In this document: piece by piece, positions 1 through 11,304 of the stretch
Numbering within the stretch: the stretch's first letter is position 1
Layout of the letters: the number at the start of each line of letters is the position of its first letter
Origin: Willaertia magna
Lineage: Eukaryota; Heterolobosea; Eutetramitea; Acrasida; Naegleriidae
Length of the DNA: 46,882 bases
Direction: 5' to 3'
Assembly (NCBI GenBank): GCA_902984215.1
Contig: CADWAF010003865.1
Location: 1-46,882, forward strand
Position numbers and translations under genes: made by a program
The notes under the pieces: model-generated
Told to the model about the DNA's origin: nothing
Database searches by the model: none
What the model saw: only the letters and a program-made list of their open reading frames with translations

Positions 1-2460
1 TATAGTATATATGTTTATTAAATAATAATTAATTAAAAATTAATAAATAATATTAATTTTAGAGTTTTATTATTTATTAATATAATATAATAAAGTTTAA
101 CTCAATATAATAATGAATTTAATAAATATTTAATAAATTTTTAATATTGTATTCACTAAGATATATATTTTTTATTGTATAAAAAATTATTAAAATTTAA
201 TAAATATATTATAGTTTTATGATTTATTAATATTTTAATAAATAAATTAAATACTTAGATATTAATTATTAATTATATTTAATAATATTATAAATTATAT
301 ATATTATTTTTAATTAATAAATTATTAAAATTAATTTAAATTTATTATAAAATTATTAAAATTAATTTAAATTTATTATAAAATTATTAAAATTTATATA
401 TGAAAAATATTAAATTTTATTATTTTTAATATATTTACAATTAATATATTAACTAAGGTATATAATTTTATATTAAATTAAAAATATTTAAAATTTAATA
501 AATATATTATAGTTTTATTATTTATTAATATTTTATTAAATAAATTATATATTATTATTATCTATTTACTAAATAAATATAACATGAGCTCATATATTAC
601 TTTATTTAGTATTTATCTTTATTTAGTATTTATATAAAATATATATATTATTTTAAATTAATAAATTATTAATACAAATTTAAAATAATAACAAAACTAT
701 TAATTTTATTTAAAATTAATATTAAATTTCAATGTTTTAAATAAATATATAATTAATATTTTCACTAAAATATATAATATTTTACTAAAAAATTATAAAT
801 TAAAATTAATAAATATATTGTAATTTTATTATTTGTTAAGATTAAATAAAATAAATTAAATACTATTATTATCTACTTACTAAATAAGTATAATATGAGC
901 TCATATATTACTTTATTTAATTAATAATTATATTTGGTAATATTATAAATTATATAGTATTTTAAAATAATAAATTATTAAAATAAATTTAAAATAATAA
1001 CAAAACTGTTTATTTTAAATAAAAATATTATTTAATTTTATTATGATTAATAAATTTATAATATATATTATCATTAAGGTATATAATCTTTTATTGTGTA
1101 AACTATAATTAAAAATTAATAAATATATTATAATTTTATCATTTATTAATATTTAATAAAATAAATTAAATACTATTATTATCTATATACCAAATAAGTA
1201 CAACATGAGATCATATATTACTTTATTTAGTAATTAACTATATTTAGTAATATTATAAATTATATGTAATATTTTAAAATAAAAAATAATTAAAAATAAT
1301 TTAAATTTATAATAAAACTATAAATTTTATATAAAAGTAATATTAAATTTAATTGTTTTTGATAAATTTATAATTAATAAATTCACTAAGGTATAATATT
1401 TTTCATTTGATTATAAATGATTAAAAATTAATAAGTATATTATAATTTTAATATTTATTAATATTTAATAAAATAAATTATATACTATTATTATCTAAAG
1501 TCTAAATAAGTATAATATGAGCTCATATATTACTTTATTAAATAATTAACTATATTTAATATTATTATAAAATATACATTTTATTTTAAAATAAAAAATA
1601 ATTAAAATTATTTTAAATTTATAATAAAACTATAAATTATATATATAAATTATATTAAATATTATTGTTTTTAATAAATTTATAATATATAAAATCACTA
1701 AAGTATAATACTTTTTATTGTTTAAAAAATGATTAATAATTAATAAGTATATTATAATTTTATTATTTATTAAAATTTAATAAAATAAATTAAATACTAT
1801 TATTATATATATACCAAATAAGTACAACATGAGCTCATATATTACTTTATTTGGTTATAAATTATATTTAGTAATATTATAATTTATAAATATTATTTTA
1901 CATTAATAAATTATTAAAATAAATATAAATTTATAATAAAACTATAAATTTTATACATTAATTATGTTAAATTTTATTATTTTTAATATATTTATAATTA
2001 ACGTATTCACTAAGGTATACGATATTTTATTGAAAAATTATTAATTAAAAATTAATAAATATATTGTATTTTTATTATTTATTAATATTTAATAAAATAA
2101 ATTAAATACTAATATTATTTAAAATCTAAATAAGGTTAACATGACCTCATGTATACTTTATTTAGTAATATTATTTATTTAGAAATAATTACAAAATATA
2201 TATATAATATTAAAATATTAAATCATTAACTTTTATTTAAAATTTTAACTTTAAACATATTATTTACACTATAAAATATTACTATATGTATTCACTAAGG
2301 TATGTGATTATTTATTAGATATAATTAAAATATATATAAGTATGTTACTATATTATATTAGAGTTATTTATTAAGATATTAATGAAGTAATGAATTACAA
2401 AGGTATATGAGAATATATAGATTATACAAATATAGATAACATGAGCTCATACTTACTATA
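1..2460. repeat. Satellite array, ~311-bp unit with palindromic core
   Basis: At least seven tandem units can be followed by the core ATGAGCTCAT, a perfect 10-bp palindrome. Cores lie at 584, 895, 1205 (variant ATGAGATCAT), 1517, 1829, 2141 (variant ATGACCTCAT) and 2441, so spacing is 310-312 bp except for the last (300). The core sits in a longer imperfect inverted repeat with arms like CTAAATAAGTA and TACTTTATTTAG. A second conserved block, TTCACTAAGGTATATAAT or close to it, recurs once per unit (about 151, 451, 763, 1072, 1381, 1690, 2009, 2290). The unit left of 584 lacks the core. The array runs off the window start. There is no coding capacity. A subtelomeric or centromeric satellite is plausible but not shown. 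Confidence 0.9.
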
Positions 2461-2483
2461 TATAGAAATATACTATATATGGT

Positions 2484-2501
2484 TAAAACCCAAACCCAAA
2501 C
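2484..2501. repeat. Three AAACCC units (telomere-like tract)
   Basis: Three exact tandem AAACCC units lie exactly between the satellite and the decayed element gene. On the minus strand they read TTTGGG, which resembles telomeric repeats of other protists. They also fall in the last codons of the degenerate minus-strand reading frame (alternating Gly-Phe). The tract is too short to call a telomere. It may be a relic telomeric tract, a target site or a chance repeat. Confidence 0.45.
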
Positions 2502-4757
2502 CCAATAGCCATACATAATTTTTTATTTTTTAATATTTCTAAACTACTATATTTACTAAACAAATTTATAAAAAATTCAACAGCATTTATATTTTATTTA
2601 AATATTAATTTTAGTACACAAATTAATAATCTATTGAAAACATATACTTTATATATATTAATATCATTTAAATTATAATCTAAATAATTTTTTCAATAAT
2701 TACTTTCTCTTCTTCATTTCCAAACTAATAAATTTTTATAATTAAAATAAATATTTTTTATAGTCTATATATAAAAATATTTAAAGCAAATACATAATTT
2801 ATTATTATTTATTTTCTATAGTAATTTTATATAATTTAATAAATCATTTATCATATTTTCTAAATTTTCTAAATGCAATATTTGTAATAAATTTAATAAG
2901 TTTATTGGAGTTTTTACTATAATTAGAAATGATTTATTTATGTTAATTAAATAATTTTTATAATAATCGATTATTGTTAGCTATTGTGATAAATAATTAG
3001 GTAAAATTACACATTTAATTAAATCTATATCATTATTCATTCCAACATAAAATATAATATAAATTTCAATCATTATAATTACTTTTTGAACATTATTTTT
3101 TATTTTTTATAAATTTATTGAAGAATATAAAGCAACAAGATTAGGTGATATTATGTGTTTAATTTTATATAAATTATTATCAATAAAAATTTCTTTAGTT
3201 GTATAAATTTGTTTAAATAAATTTTTAATAATTTTATTAAAAATAACAATTCTTTCATTATTTTCTTTAAACATACCAACAGTAACAACTAAAGAAGAAT
3301 TTATATTTTCTTTAATTAATAATATACTATAAATAATATTATTTAAATTTTTTCTATAATTAAAAATATATTTTATAAATATATAATTATTATTTTCTAA
3401 TTTATTTTTAAAAATTTGTAAATATTTATTTAAAAAAATTTCACTATTTTTAACATATATCCAATTTTTATTTTCATTTATTAATCATCTAAAAGTTGAA
3501 TCATTTAAAATATATTTTTTTAATCTATTAGAAAATTTTTTTAATTCTTTATATGTTAGCAATATTTTAGATTGTGTATTGTTTTTTTGATTTAAATTTT
3601 TTTTAAAATTTTCGTATTTTTTAATTGAAATATTTTGTTTTATTTAAGTAAATGAAAAAACAATGATATTAAGTTATTGTTTTGGTAAAATATTTTTTGT
3701 AATTTTATTAAATTTTGTTTGACTATGATATAAATTATGTGTTTTATTTAAATTTGATAAAATATTATATAAATTTTTTTTTTCCAATATAAATAACAAC
3801 CAATATTTAATAATATTAACAAAATTAAATTTATTAATAAACAAACTTAAAAAATATAAAAAAAATAATAAACACTAATTATTACTTTCTGCATTTGTTA
3901 GTTTTGTAGTTGTTGTTGTTGTTGGTATGTATTTAAAGTTATTATTAAAAAATACATTATTATTTGATCTTATATATCGATTAATATAAATTTCTTCATT
4001 AGAACATCTAAGTATAGATATTTTTTTAATATATTAATACAAATAATTATTTTTATTTATTTTAAAAATTTTAATAATATTGGAAAGCTGGTACATTTAA
4101 TTTAATATTATAAAATTCAGTTATATATATGAATTTAACTTTTAAATAATGTAACTGTAGTTTAAATACAAATATTAAACATTTACATTCTGTTTTATAC
4201 ATTATTTTATTATAACCCATCCATTTCTTTAAATACCAATATTTGGTAGCCAAAGATAGAAGTAAATTATTTTCAATGGATTTTCAAGTAAAAATATGAA
4301 TATCTAATTATCTTCCTTTATTTGAACTTCCATAATCTTTTATATTTTGTTTTTTACTTTTAATAAATATAGGTTTTACTATATTTAATTTAATAATAAA
4401 AAATAACAATACAGTTAAATCATTTAGTAATATGAATACTAAATTTTATCTTTAATCTACAGTTTTACAACTATTTATATTCATTCTTAATAAAATTTTT
4501 TATTCTACAATAATATTTAATTCATTAATTCTATTAAAATAATACTCTAATGATTGTTGTGGTAAATAAATGTTGTAAGAATTTTTTTCATTATTTAGAA
4601 TAATAAAAATTGTAGTTTTAATACAAAATCTTGATCAAAATTTAACCAATTAATACATTCTAATACATTATTTATATTTTCTATATTATTAAGTACTTTT
4701 TTAATAAATTATTATTAATTTATTTTCTTTTAGAAACACCAGTTTCAATAATAAATT
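2485..4757 (-). pseudogene. Degenerate long gene of an AT-rich element, stops at Gln/Trp-like sites
   Basis: On the minus strand a reading frame of about 750 codons can be followed from about 4750 to 2485, with at least two frameshifts near A/T runs around 4640-4700. It is interrupted by more than ten TAA/TAG and at least four TGA codons. Between the stops the sequence is protein-like, for example KYWYLKKWMGYN at about 4210-4250 and LVVTVGMFKENNERIV at about 3260-3300. The stops sit where Gln (TAA/TAG) or Trp (TGA) would fit, as in FR-stop-LINENKNW near 3490. I do not recognise a family. It is probably a decayed transposon gene, either recoded like the element at 38-44 kb or mutated by C-to-T change. 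Base composition is far more AT-rich than the host genes next to it. Confidence 0.5.
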
Positions 4758-4977
4758 TACGATTGGTTTTTTTTTTGTTTTTTAGTTTTATATATATTAA
4801 ATTTAATGGATTCAAGTGTTTCTATTATGAACGTATATTGTTTGTTCTTCATATTGAGTTTTTTGTTGAGTGTTTTTTTAGCTTTTATTAAAAACCCATT
4901 TTTCAAAGCACAGCTGTGTGGTGCAGTTCTTCGCACCAACAAGATCTCGCCTCAATCACTAAACCGTACGTTACATT

Positions 4978-5202
4978 ATGGATCCTACGGGAATTATTTG
5001 CAAAGAAGATATTCCAAGTAACTTTGAGTTTGAACCCTTAATTGAGGAAATTTACTTACCTTTTTACAACTATGTCGAAAACTGTTACAAAAACGCAGAC
5101 TGGAACAACCTGCCTAAAAAAAGAAAAAATTACAAGACAAAGAATTATGTTCCAAAACCGTCCAATTATTCATCTACGTGGAAACAGGTAGTTCAAAAAT
5201 AA
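4978..5202 (+). CDS. Small hypothetical protein, 74 aa
   Basis: An ATG-initiated frame in DNA whose composition returns to host-like values after the AT-rich element. The product is 74 residues, with a mixed acidic/aromatic first half and a basic second half (KKRKNYKTKNY around residues 47-57). There is no signal peptide or recognised domain. An overlapping frame at 4806-5021 could encode a 71-aa protein with a hydrophobic N-terminus but shows no better support. The gene is convergent with NUP160. It could also be the 3' remnant of a longer gene cut by the element to its left. Low confidence. Confidence 0.3.
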   Translation: MDPTGIICKEDIPSNFEFEPLIEEIYLPFYNYVENCYKNADWNNLPKKRKNYKTKNYVPKPSNYSSTWKQVVQK

Positions 5203-5266
5203 CAATTATTCAATGTACAAGCAACATCTAGCAACGAATTATTACAAGATTGTTAAAACCATTGTA

Positions 5267-5291
5267 ACCAAAAACACTGCGTGTTTTTGGT
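5267..5291. terminator. Hairpin between convergent 3' ends
   Basis: A perfect inverted repeat: an 11-bp arm (ACCAAAAACAC), a 3-nt loop (TGC) and the matching arm, followed by an A-rich stretch. It lies between the small ORF and the 3' end of NUP160. A role in 3' end formation is only a guess; it does not match the histone stem-loop. Confidence 0.3.
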
Positions 5292-5383
5292 ATAATAAAA
5301 ACCAACCCCCTATTTTTTTACAAAATAATTATTAATATAAATAGGTTGCTGGAAAGGAATGAAATAATTTATTGATTTAATAC

Positions 5384-8300
5384 TTATTGCTCAATATATT
5401 CTGTCATTGTTAAGGTGAGTGGAATTCTCATCATAGGTGGTTGGGTACTAGCAGTAAATGTAGGGACAGTGGCACCTATCAAAGCAATTGCCTCTGGTAT
5501 TTTTTTACCAAATTCTAAATAAATTCTTGCTAAAGTATTTGGTTCCACCAAATTCACCAACCAACCAGGTAGTGGAATGGACGTTTGTAAAATAGTTTTG
5601 ATACATGTAGCTGCAAATTGATAACCTGTATCTCTATTATCATACTTTTCAAGTGATCGTTCTAAATATTTCCAATCTTTTGGATGGTTTGTATGGATAC
5701 ATTTTTCTGTAATTTTAATAAATATAATATTCTTATCTTCCAACTCAAATGATTTACATAATTGGAAAGCCTTTTCAAATTCTTCACAATCAGCTAATAG
5801 AGTTGATATATCTGAAGGTGATTGAATAAAAGTAATATTTTGTGAAGATTTATGTTTTAAAATAACTAATTTAGAAATAACTAATTGATATTCTTGTTCT
5901 AATTCTTTGGCCGTAATAATAGCAGGTATTATTTGATTATTATCATTTGTGCCATCCAATAATAAATTAGATTGTTCATAAAAACGGGCACGTTTTAAAT
6001 TAGATTGTTGATCATCTTCGTTTGGATATAAAATCCATTGATTTTCTTTAGAGACTAATTTTAAAGAGTTAAGAGCAATTAAATAACATTCAGATTGTTT
6101 CTTTAAACACCATTCTAATCTCTTTATGTCAGCATGATGAGATTCTTTTCTAATTCTTCTAGCGAATTCATACATAAATAAACAAGCCTTATTATAATCT
6201 CCTCTATGAATATTAAAAGAATAAAGTAATTGATAATAAGTTGATGCAGAATGTACATCACCATTTTCATCTGAATAAATATCTGAATTCTTTGCTCTTT
6301 CATGTAAAATATCATTAACTTCTAAATTATGATTAATAAATGAATAATTACATAACAATGAATAATTTTTGGTTTCACATATCATTCCAATAAACTTTCT
6401 TAAATCATTTAATTTTCTTATTGGATCACTATTACACATAAATGCTTGATATGCACTATCAAATCTTTCAAATAATAAATTATAATTAAATAATACACTG
6501 TATAATATATTAATTTCTTCTTTAGGTATAACATTAGTTTTATCAATTTCACATAAAGATAAATTAGTAAATTCCAATGCTAAATCTGGATGTCTATCAC
6601 ATATTTGTCTTATGCTATTGTAATAATAAAATACTGGTGCTTTCATTACATATTTATCATTAATTAAAACATTATTTGGTTCTACTTTCCAATAAGTATG
6701 TAATAATGTAAATAATTTTAACGTTAAATTTTTATATTCAATATTAGATATAGCAATACCAACTTCTGTAAATAAATCTTTTGCTTTTAGTGCTTCACCA
6801 TCTTGTAAATGGCATAATCCATAAAAATGTTTAACATGCGGTACATCATCTTTAATTAATTGAGCATATTCTTTTAATGTATAGAATTGTTCCCAATTAA
6901 ATAATTTTTGAGCAACTTCAATTGCATGTAATTGTGAATCATCAACTTCTTGTTCAACCCAAATGTTAGATATTAATAAATAAGATAAACGTGTTATTAA
7001 AGAACTAATTGAAATATTTCTTAATGGTTCAATACTTAATACACGTTGCAATTCTTCCATTAATACCTTTTTGTCATGCTTATCTCTTAACAACATTTCA
7101 AAGAAATAGCCTTCTCTTCTCTTTGACTTTTTCATTCCTAGAAATTCTGATAAATTCAATTTAGATTCTTCCATATAAGTTTGTAAATCATCAATAACAT
7201 AACTAGTAATATATCTATTAGACAACCAATGTAATGTAAAGTATGCTTTAACTAAAGAGAACAATCTACTACTATATTTATAATCTAATTGTTGTTTAAT
7301 TGTTAATAATTCATTTTCCTTTAAATTTACTTGTTTAGATGATAAATCATTTAATTTTAAGTTCTTTAATATATCAATCAATATACATAAATTTCTAGTA
7401 AATTCATAACGTGTTTCTACTATTTGTATACATGAAGTAGATATTAAATATTTAACAATATCATTATCGAGTGATAAAAGAGCACTATTATCACTTTCCA
7501 TTTGGTCTCTTGGGTTAATTGGTGATAATGGACCATTACTAATAATTGGTAATTCATCAATAGATGATAGTTTTTCAACAAACCAATCTAATAATGAATT
7601 TAATGGTGTTTTTATACGATATAATCTTTGGAAAAAGTCTTTAATAAAATCTTTATATCTAATAGTCGTAACCATATCTGTATTATCTGTTAACCCTGAA
7701 ATTAAATAAAGGGCTAAAGTCTTAGAACAATTTGATGGATCTTCACCTCTTCTTAATGCACTAGTAAATTGTTGGGTTAACTCCAACTCTGTTAAACCAC
7801 CAATGGAAGTATTAGTAATGCACTTAACTAATTCAATAAATTGTAACAAATCTTCAAAGTTTGGAGTTTGATCTTTAGGACTTTTAACAGTATTAACTAA
7901 TGATTGAGACCCTTTAGGGTCATTCCATAAATTTTCAATAACATCACATGGTCTAAATAATGTTATATCATTTGAATGAATCAAACCAATAGAGGAAGAA
8001 ATTTCTTCATTATTTTCAGGTAATAAGAAACCAATAGGTGTTGATTGTCTAACCCAACATTTAATTAACTTTTCATAAAACTCTCTCCAAACTTGATATT
8101 CTAATTCAACTATTACTAAAGTATTATAATATTCATCAAAAACATCTCCTTCAATAAATTCATTTAATTGATTTGATATCTTTCTTTGTGAAATAGTTTT
8201 ATTAACAGCATAAGATAATTCTTCTTGAGTAATTAAAATAGGTTTCTTATCCAAATCAAATAATGTTGGAATTTCATCTTTTGGATAAAATTCAAGAATA

Positions 8301-9759
8301 GTTTCAAATAATACTTGTTGTGAAAAGATTGAACTTTTGTTAAATAAATGTTCCATAACATAATCTTGAATGGAATATTGATTATTTGCCATCCACATTA
8401 AACTATTTCTATCAATTTGATTTGGGAACTTAGATGATAATTGAGAATAATTAGATCTTATAAAATTCCATGGTTGAGAAACAAATGATTGATTACTTTG
8501 CAATAATGAACCATAAGCTACAAAATAAATACTTTCTTGGTCATTATTAATAATTGATGCAGAATTAACTAACCAAATAGTCCAAACATATCCATTAACA
8601 ATTGTAAAGGTATGTAACTTTACAATGTTGTTATTATTGTTTAAATTTTCAGGTAAATTATTAGATGTAAAGAATTTTTCATTTTCAACTCCATCATATT
8701 CAATAATAAAATTATCGTCATCTGAAATTGTAAATTTTAAAACTTTAAATTTAGTTATTCTATTATTAATATTCATGTCATCATCTAAATAATTAATATC
8801 TTCGCTTGTATATGCAACAACACAATAAACCACATCATCTAATAAAACAATTTGTAAAGGATTAGAACAAAAAGACATTTTCTGATCTTCGTCTTCATTA
8901 ATATTAACTTGTAATAAAACTTTCGAGCTAATATCTTCATTCCAAAAATGTAAAAGCCCATCTTTACATAAAGCAACAAATAATTGTGAATTATCATGAA
9001 TTAAAATATTTTTAACACTTAAAACCTCAGATAATTGAGTTTTTGTTTTACCTAAAATATTATTCCATAAACTGAAAGCAGAATTAAATAAATTATTTTG
9101 GTGATCAAATAAATAAGTATTTTCTTCATATCGTAATGTATTTTCATTTCTAATTACTCTAATAATATTACCATTTGAAAATCCAATAACTATAGTATTT
9201 AAATCAATTACGTTTAAACATGAAATATCTATTGGTTTTGAAAATACACTAGAAAATGAGTGGATTGAATAAGTTTCTTTAATTAATGTATCAGTAGTTA
9301 ATTGTTTTAATAAACTACCTTCATTTAATCTTAATGAAAGTCTATGTAATTTTCTAGGATTAGTTAAAAGATAAATTATAATTTCATTTGCATATTGTCC
9401 TCTTACAATTTCTAATCCTGGTTTTAATATATTTTGCGAAAATTGTAGTATTACTGTTGGTGAAATTGTGTTAATTGAATTTAAAGAGATTTCTGAAAGA
9501 TGAATTTCATTGTTAATTGTTTTCCTTTTTAAAAAAATTTTAAGCTTTTTGCTTTGTTTATTAAAAGAAAAACTTACCAGACAAGAACTTTTTGTGTGGA
9601 ATTTGTTTCATTGGATAGGAAATAAGAAAAAGAACCAGCAAAATTTGTGGAATTAGAATATGATATATTTTCTTCTATAATATTTTCATCGGTAAGTGAA
9701 ATGATAGTTGGAGGTTTGTTAGGAAAGGAAGGAGATAAAAGAGAAACCTCTGAAAACAT
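5384..9759 (-). CDS. Nucleoporin NUP160 (Y-complex), two exons with a probable 1-base indel
   Basis: A scaffold nucleoporin of the nuclear-pore Y-complex. The 1,164-residue frame at 5384-8878 matches the alpha-helical C-terminal half of NUP160 in order: YYQLLYSFNIHRGDYNKA near residue 890, a Cys-Tyr-Leu-Ile-Ala-Leu-Asn segment, and a C-terminal IPLPGWLVN motif like IPLPNWLIN of animal NUP160. The frame stays open with no ATG upstream of 8878 to about 9481, where it encodes more of the N-terminal beta-propeller, so the true start lies further out. A 61-codon first exon from ATG 9759 ends at donor GTAAGT (9577), with acceptor AAAAG at 9526 (52-bp intron). This exon joins the rest only if one base differs in an A4 run at about 9481-9484. 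That suggests an assembly indel or a recent frameshift. Full length would be about 1,440 aa, usual for NUP160. Stop TAA. Confidence 0.9.
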
Positions 9760-9992
9760 TTTTTTGAAGTGAATTCTTTTTTATTTTTGAGCGCCAAAAA
9801 AAATAAGAAGAACTAAAAGAACTAAAAGAAACAAGCGTGCATCTAATTAGAAAAATTCCAACACATTATGTGATGCCAAAGTCATTGATTTGAAAATTAG
9901 CTAATTATTAGAAATTAATGATCAAATCCGATTTTTAACAGTTTTGGGTGCACAACGGAAATGAAAAAATTTACTGCAAAACTAAAATAAAA

Positions 9993-11252
9993 ATGTATTC
10001 CGATAACGTGTTAAGAGAAGAACACATTGAGGAATCTCCCCCAAGTTTTCCTCCACCTGTAGTACTGGATATTGGAAGTGGTGTAATTAAGGCTGGCTTT
10101 GCTGGTGAAGAAGTACCAAGTTGTTGCTTTAACACCGTAGTTGGATTACCTCATTGTGAGAATGAAGCTGAGATACTAGCAAGAAGTAAACGATTAAAGA
10201 GTAAACTATTATCCAGGCTTAATAAAGAAAACGATGCCTCTAATATAGAATCAGAAAAGAATGAAAATAAATATGAAGAAGAATATATCATAGGTCAGGA
10301 AGCTTTAGACGAAAGACATAGTTGTCAACTTTTCTATCCTATAGAGAAGGGTCGTATTGTAGATTGGGAACAAATAGAATTTATTCTAGAATATGTATTT
10401 TTAGATGATTTAAAAGTAGAATTAGAAGAAACTTTATTACTAATCACTGAATCAATTACTACTACCAAAAAGGATAGAGAGAAAATGACTGAAATGATGT
10501 TTGAATTATTTCAAATATGTGGAATGTCGTCTATGAAACAACCATTACTTTCTTTATATAGTGCTGGAAAGACTACTGGCTTAATTATTGACTCTGGAGA
10601 TACTATTACACATACAGTCCCTATATATGAGGGCTATGTTATTGATTATGCAGTGAATAGGTTGGAGATTGGTGGCAGAGATATTACAAATAATCTTCAA
10701 AGATTACTCTTTAGAAAAGGGTATCAATTTACAACATCTGCAGAACACCATTTTATAAGGGAAATTAAGGAAAGCTTAGCCTATGTTTCTATAGACTATG
10801 CAAAGGATTGTAACAAAGATATGTTTTCATTGGAGAAAAATTATGAATTACCTGATGGACAGCTTATAACATTGGATAAAGAGTTAATTGATTGCACAGA
10901 AATACTTTTTGACCCAATGATGTTAGGTAAAGATTGTAGTGGAGTCGCCCAAATGTGTTTTAACACTTTCAACTCTTGTCCATTGGATGTAAAGAAGGAT
11001 TTTTACAGTTCAATAATTTTGTCTGGAGGAAATACACTGTTCCCTGGCTTTAGAGAAAGGATAAAGAAAGAATTGGAATCTAGTGATAAAACTTTTAGAT
11101 CCTTCAATGTAAAAGCAGATCCAATTAGACAATTTTCTTCTTGGATGGGGGGAAGTGTAATCGCTTCTTTACCAACCTTTGAAGAAACAGTGATAACTTT
11201 TGAACATTATGATGATTATGGTATTAATTGTCTTTACAGAAAAGATGAATAG
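9993..11252 (+). CDS. Divergent actin-related protein
   Basis: A 419-aa actin-fold protein. Phosphate-binding loop 1 is clear (VLDIGSGVIKAGFAGEE), as are the second phosphate region (LIIDSGDTITHTVPIYEGYVI), the adenosine-binding SGGNTLFPGF and the C-terminal WMGGSVIASL. It carries a charged insertion of about 45 residues after the first loop (SKRLKSK to KYEEEY) and ends in YRKDE instead of the actin HRKCF. These differences make it an ARP rather than actin, but I cannot assign the subfamily (ARP1-ARP11). The start is the ATG at 9993, preceded by an A-rich context; the frame extends upstream without another ATG. It is divergent from NUP160, with about 230 bp between starts. Stop TAG. Confidence 0.85.
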   Translation: MYSDNVLREEHIEESPPSFPPPVVLDIGSGVIKAGFAGEEVPSCCFNTVVGLPHCENEAEILARSKRLKSKLLSRLNKENDASNIESEKNENKYEEEYIIGQEALDERHSCQLFYPIEKGRIVDWEQIEFILEYVFLDDLKVELEETLLLITESITTTKKDREKMTEMMFELFQICGMSSMKQPLLSLYSAGKTTGLIIDSGDTITHTVPIYEGYVIDYAVNRLEIGGRDITNNLQRLLFRKGYQFTTSAEHHFIREIKESLAYVSIDYAKDCNKDMFSLEKNYELPDGQLITLDKELIDCTEILFDPMMLGKDCSGVAQMCFNTFNSCPLDVKKDFYSSIILSGGNTLFPGFRERIKKELESSDKTFRSFNVKADPIRQFSSWMGGSVIASLPTFEETVITFEHYDDYGINCLYRKDE

Positions 11253-11304
11253 TGTTAATTACATTAAATTTACATTTATTAACCTGGATGTAAATATATT
11301 TACA

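Noticed and set aside
1..2460. CRISPR array
   Set aside because: Units are about 311 bp, AT-rich and diverged throughout, without short identical repeats and unique spacers; the window is eukaryotic.
4757..5021. Overlapping ORFs at 4757-4942 (-) and 4806-5021 (+)
   Set aside because: Short, overlapping each other, with no domain or good start; the 74-aa frame at 4978 is only slightly better supported.
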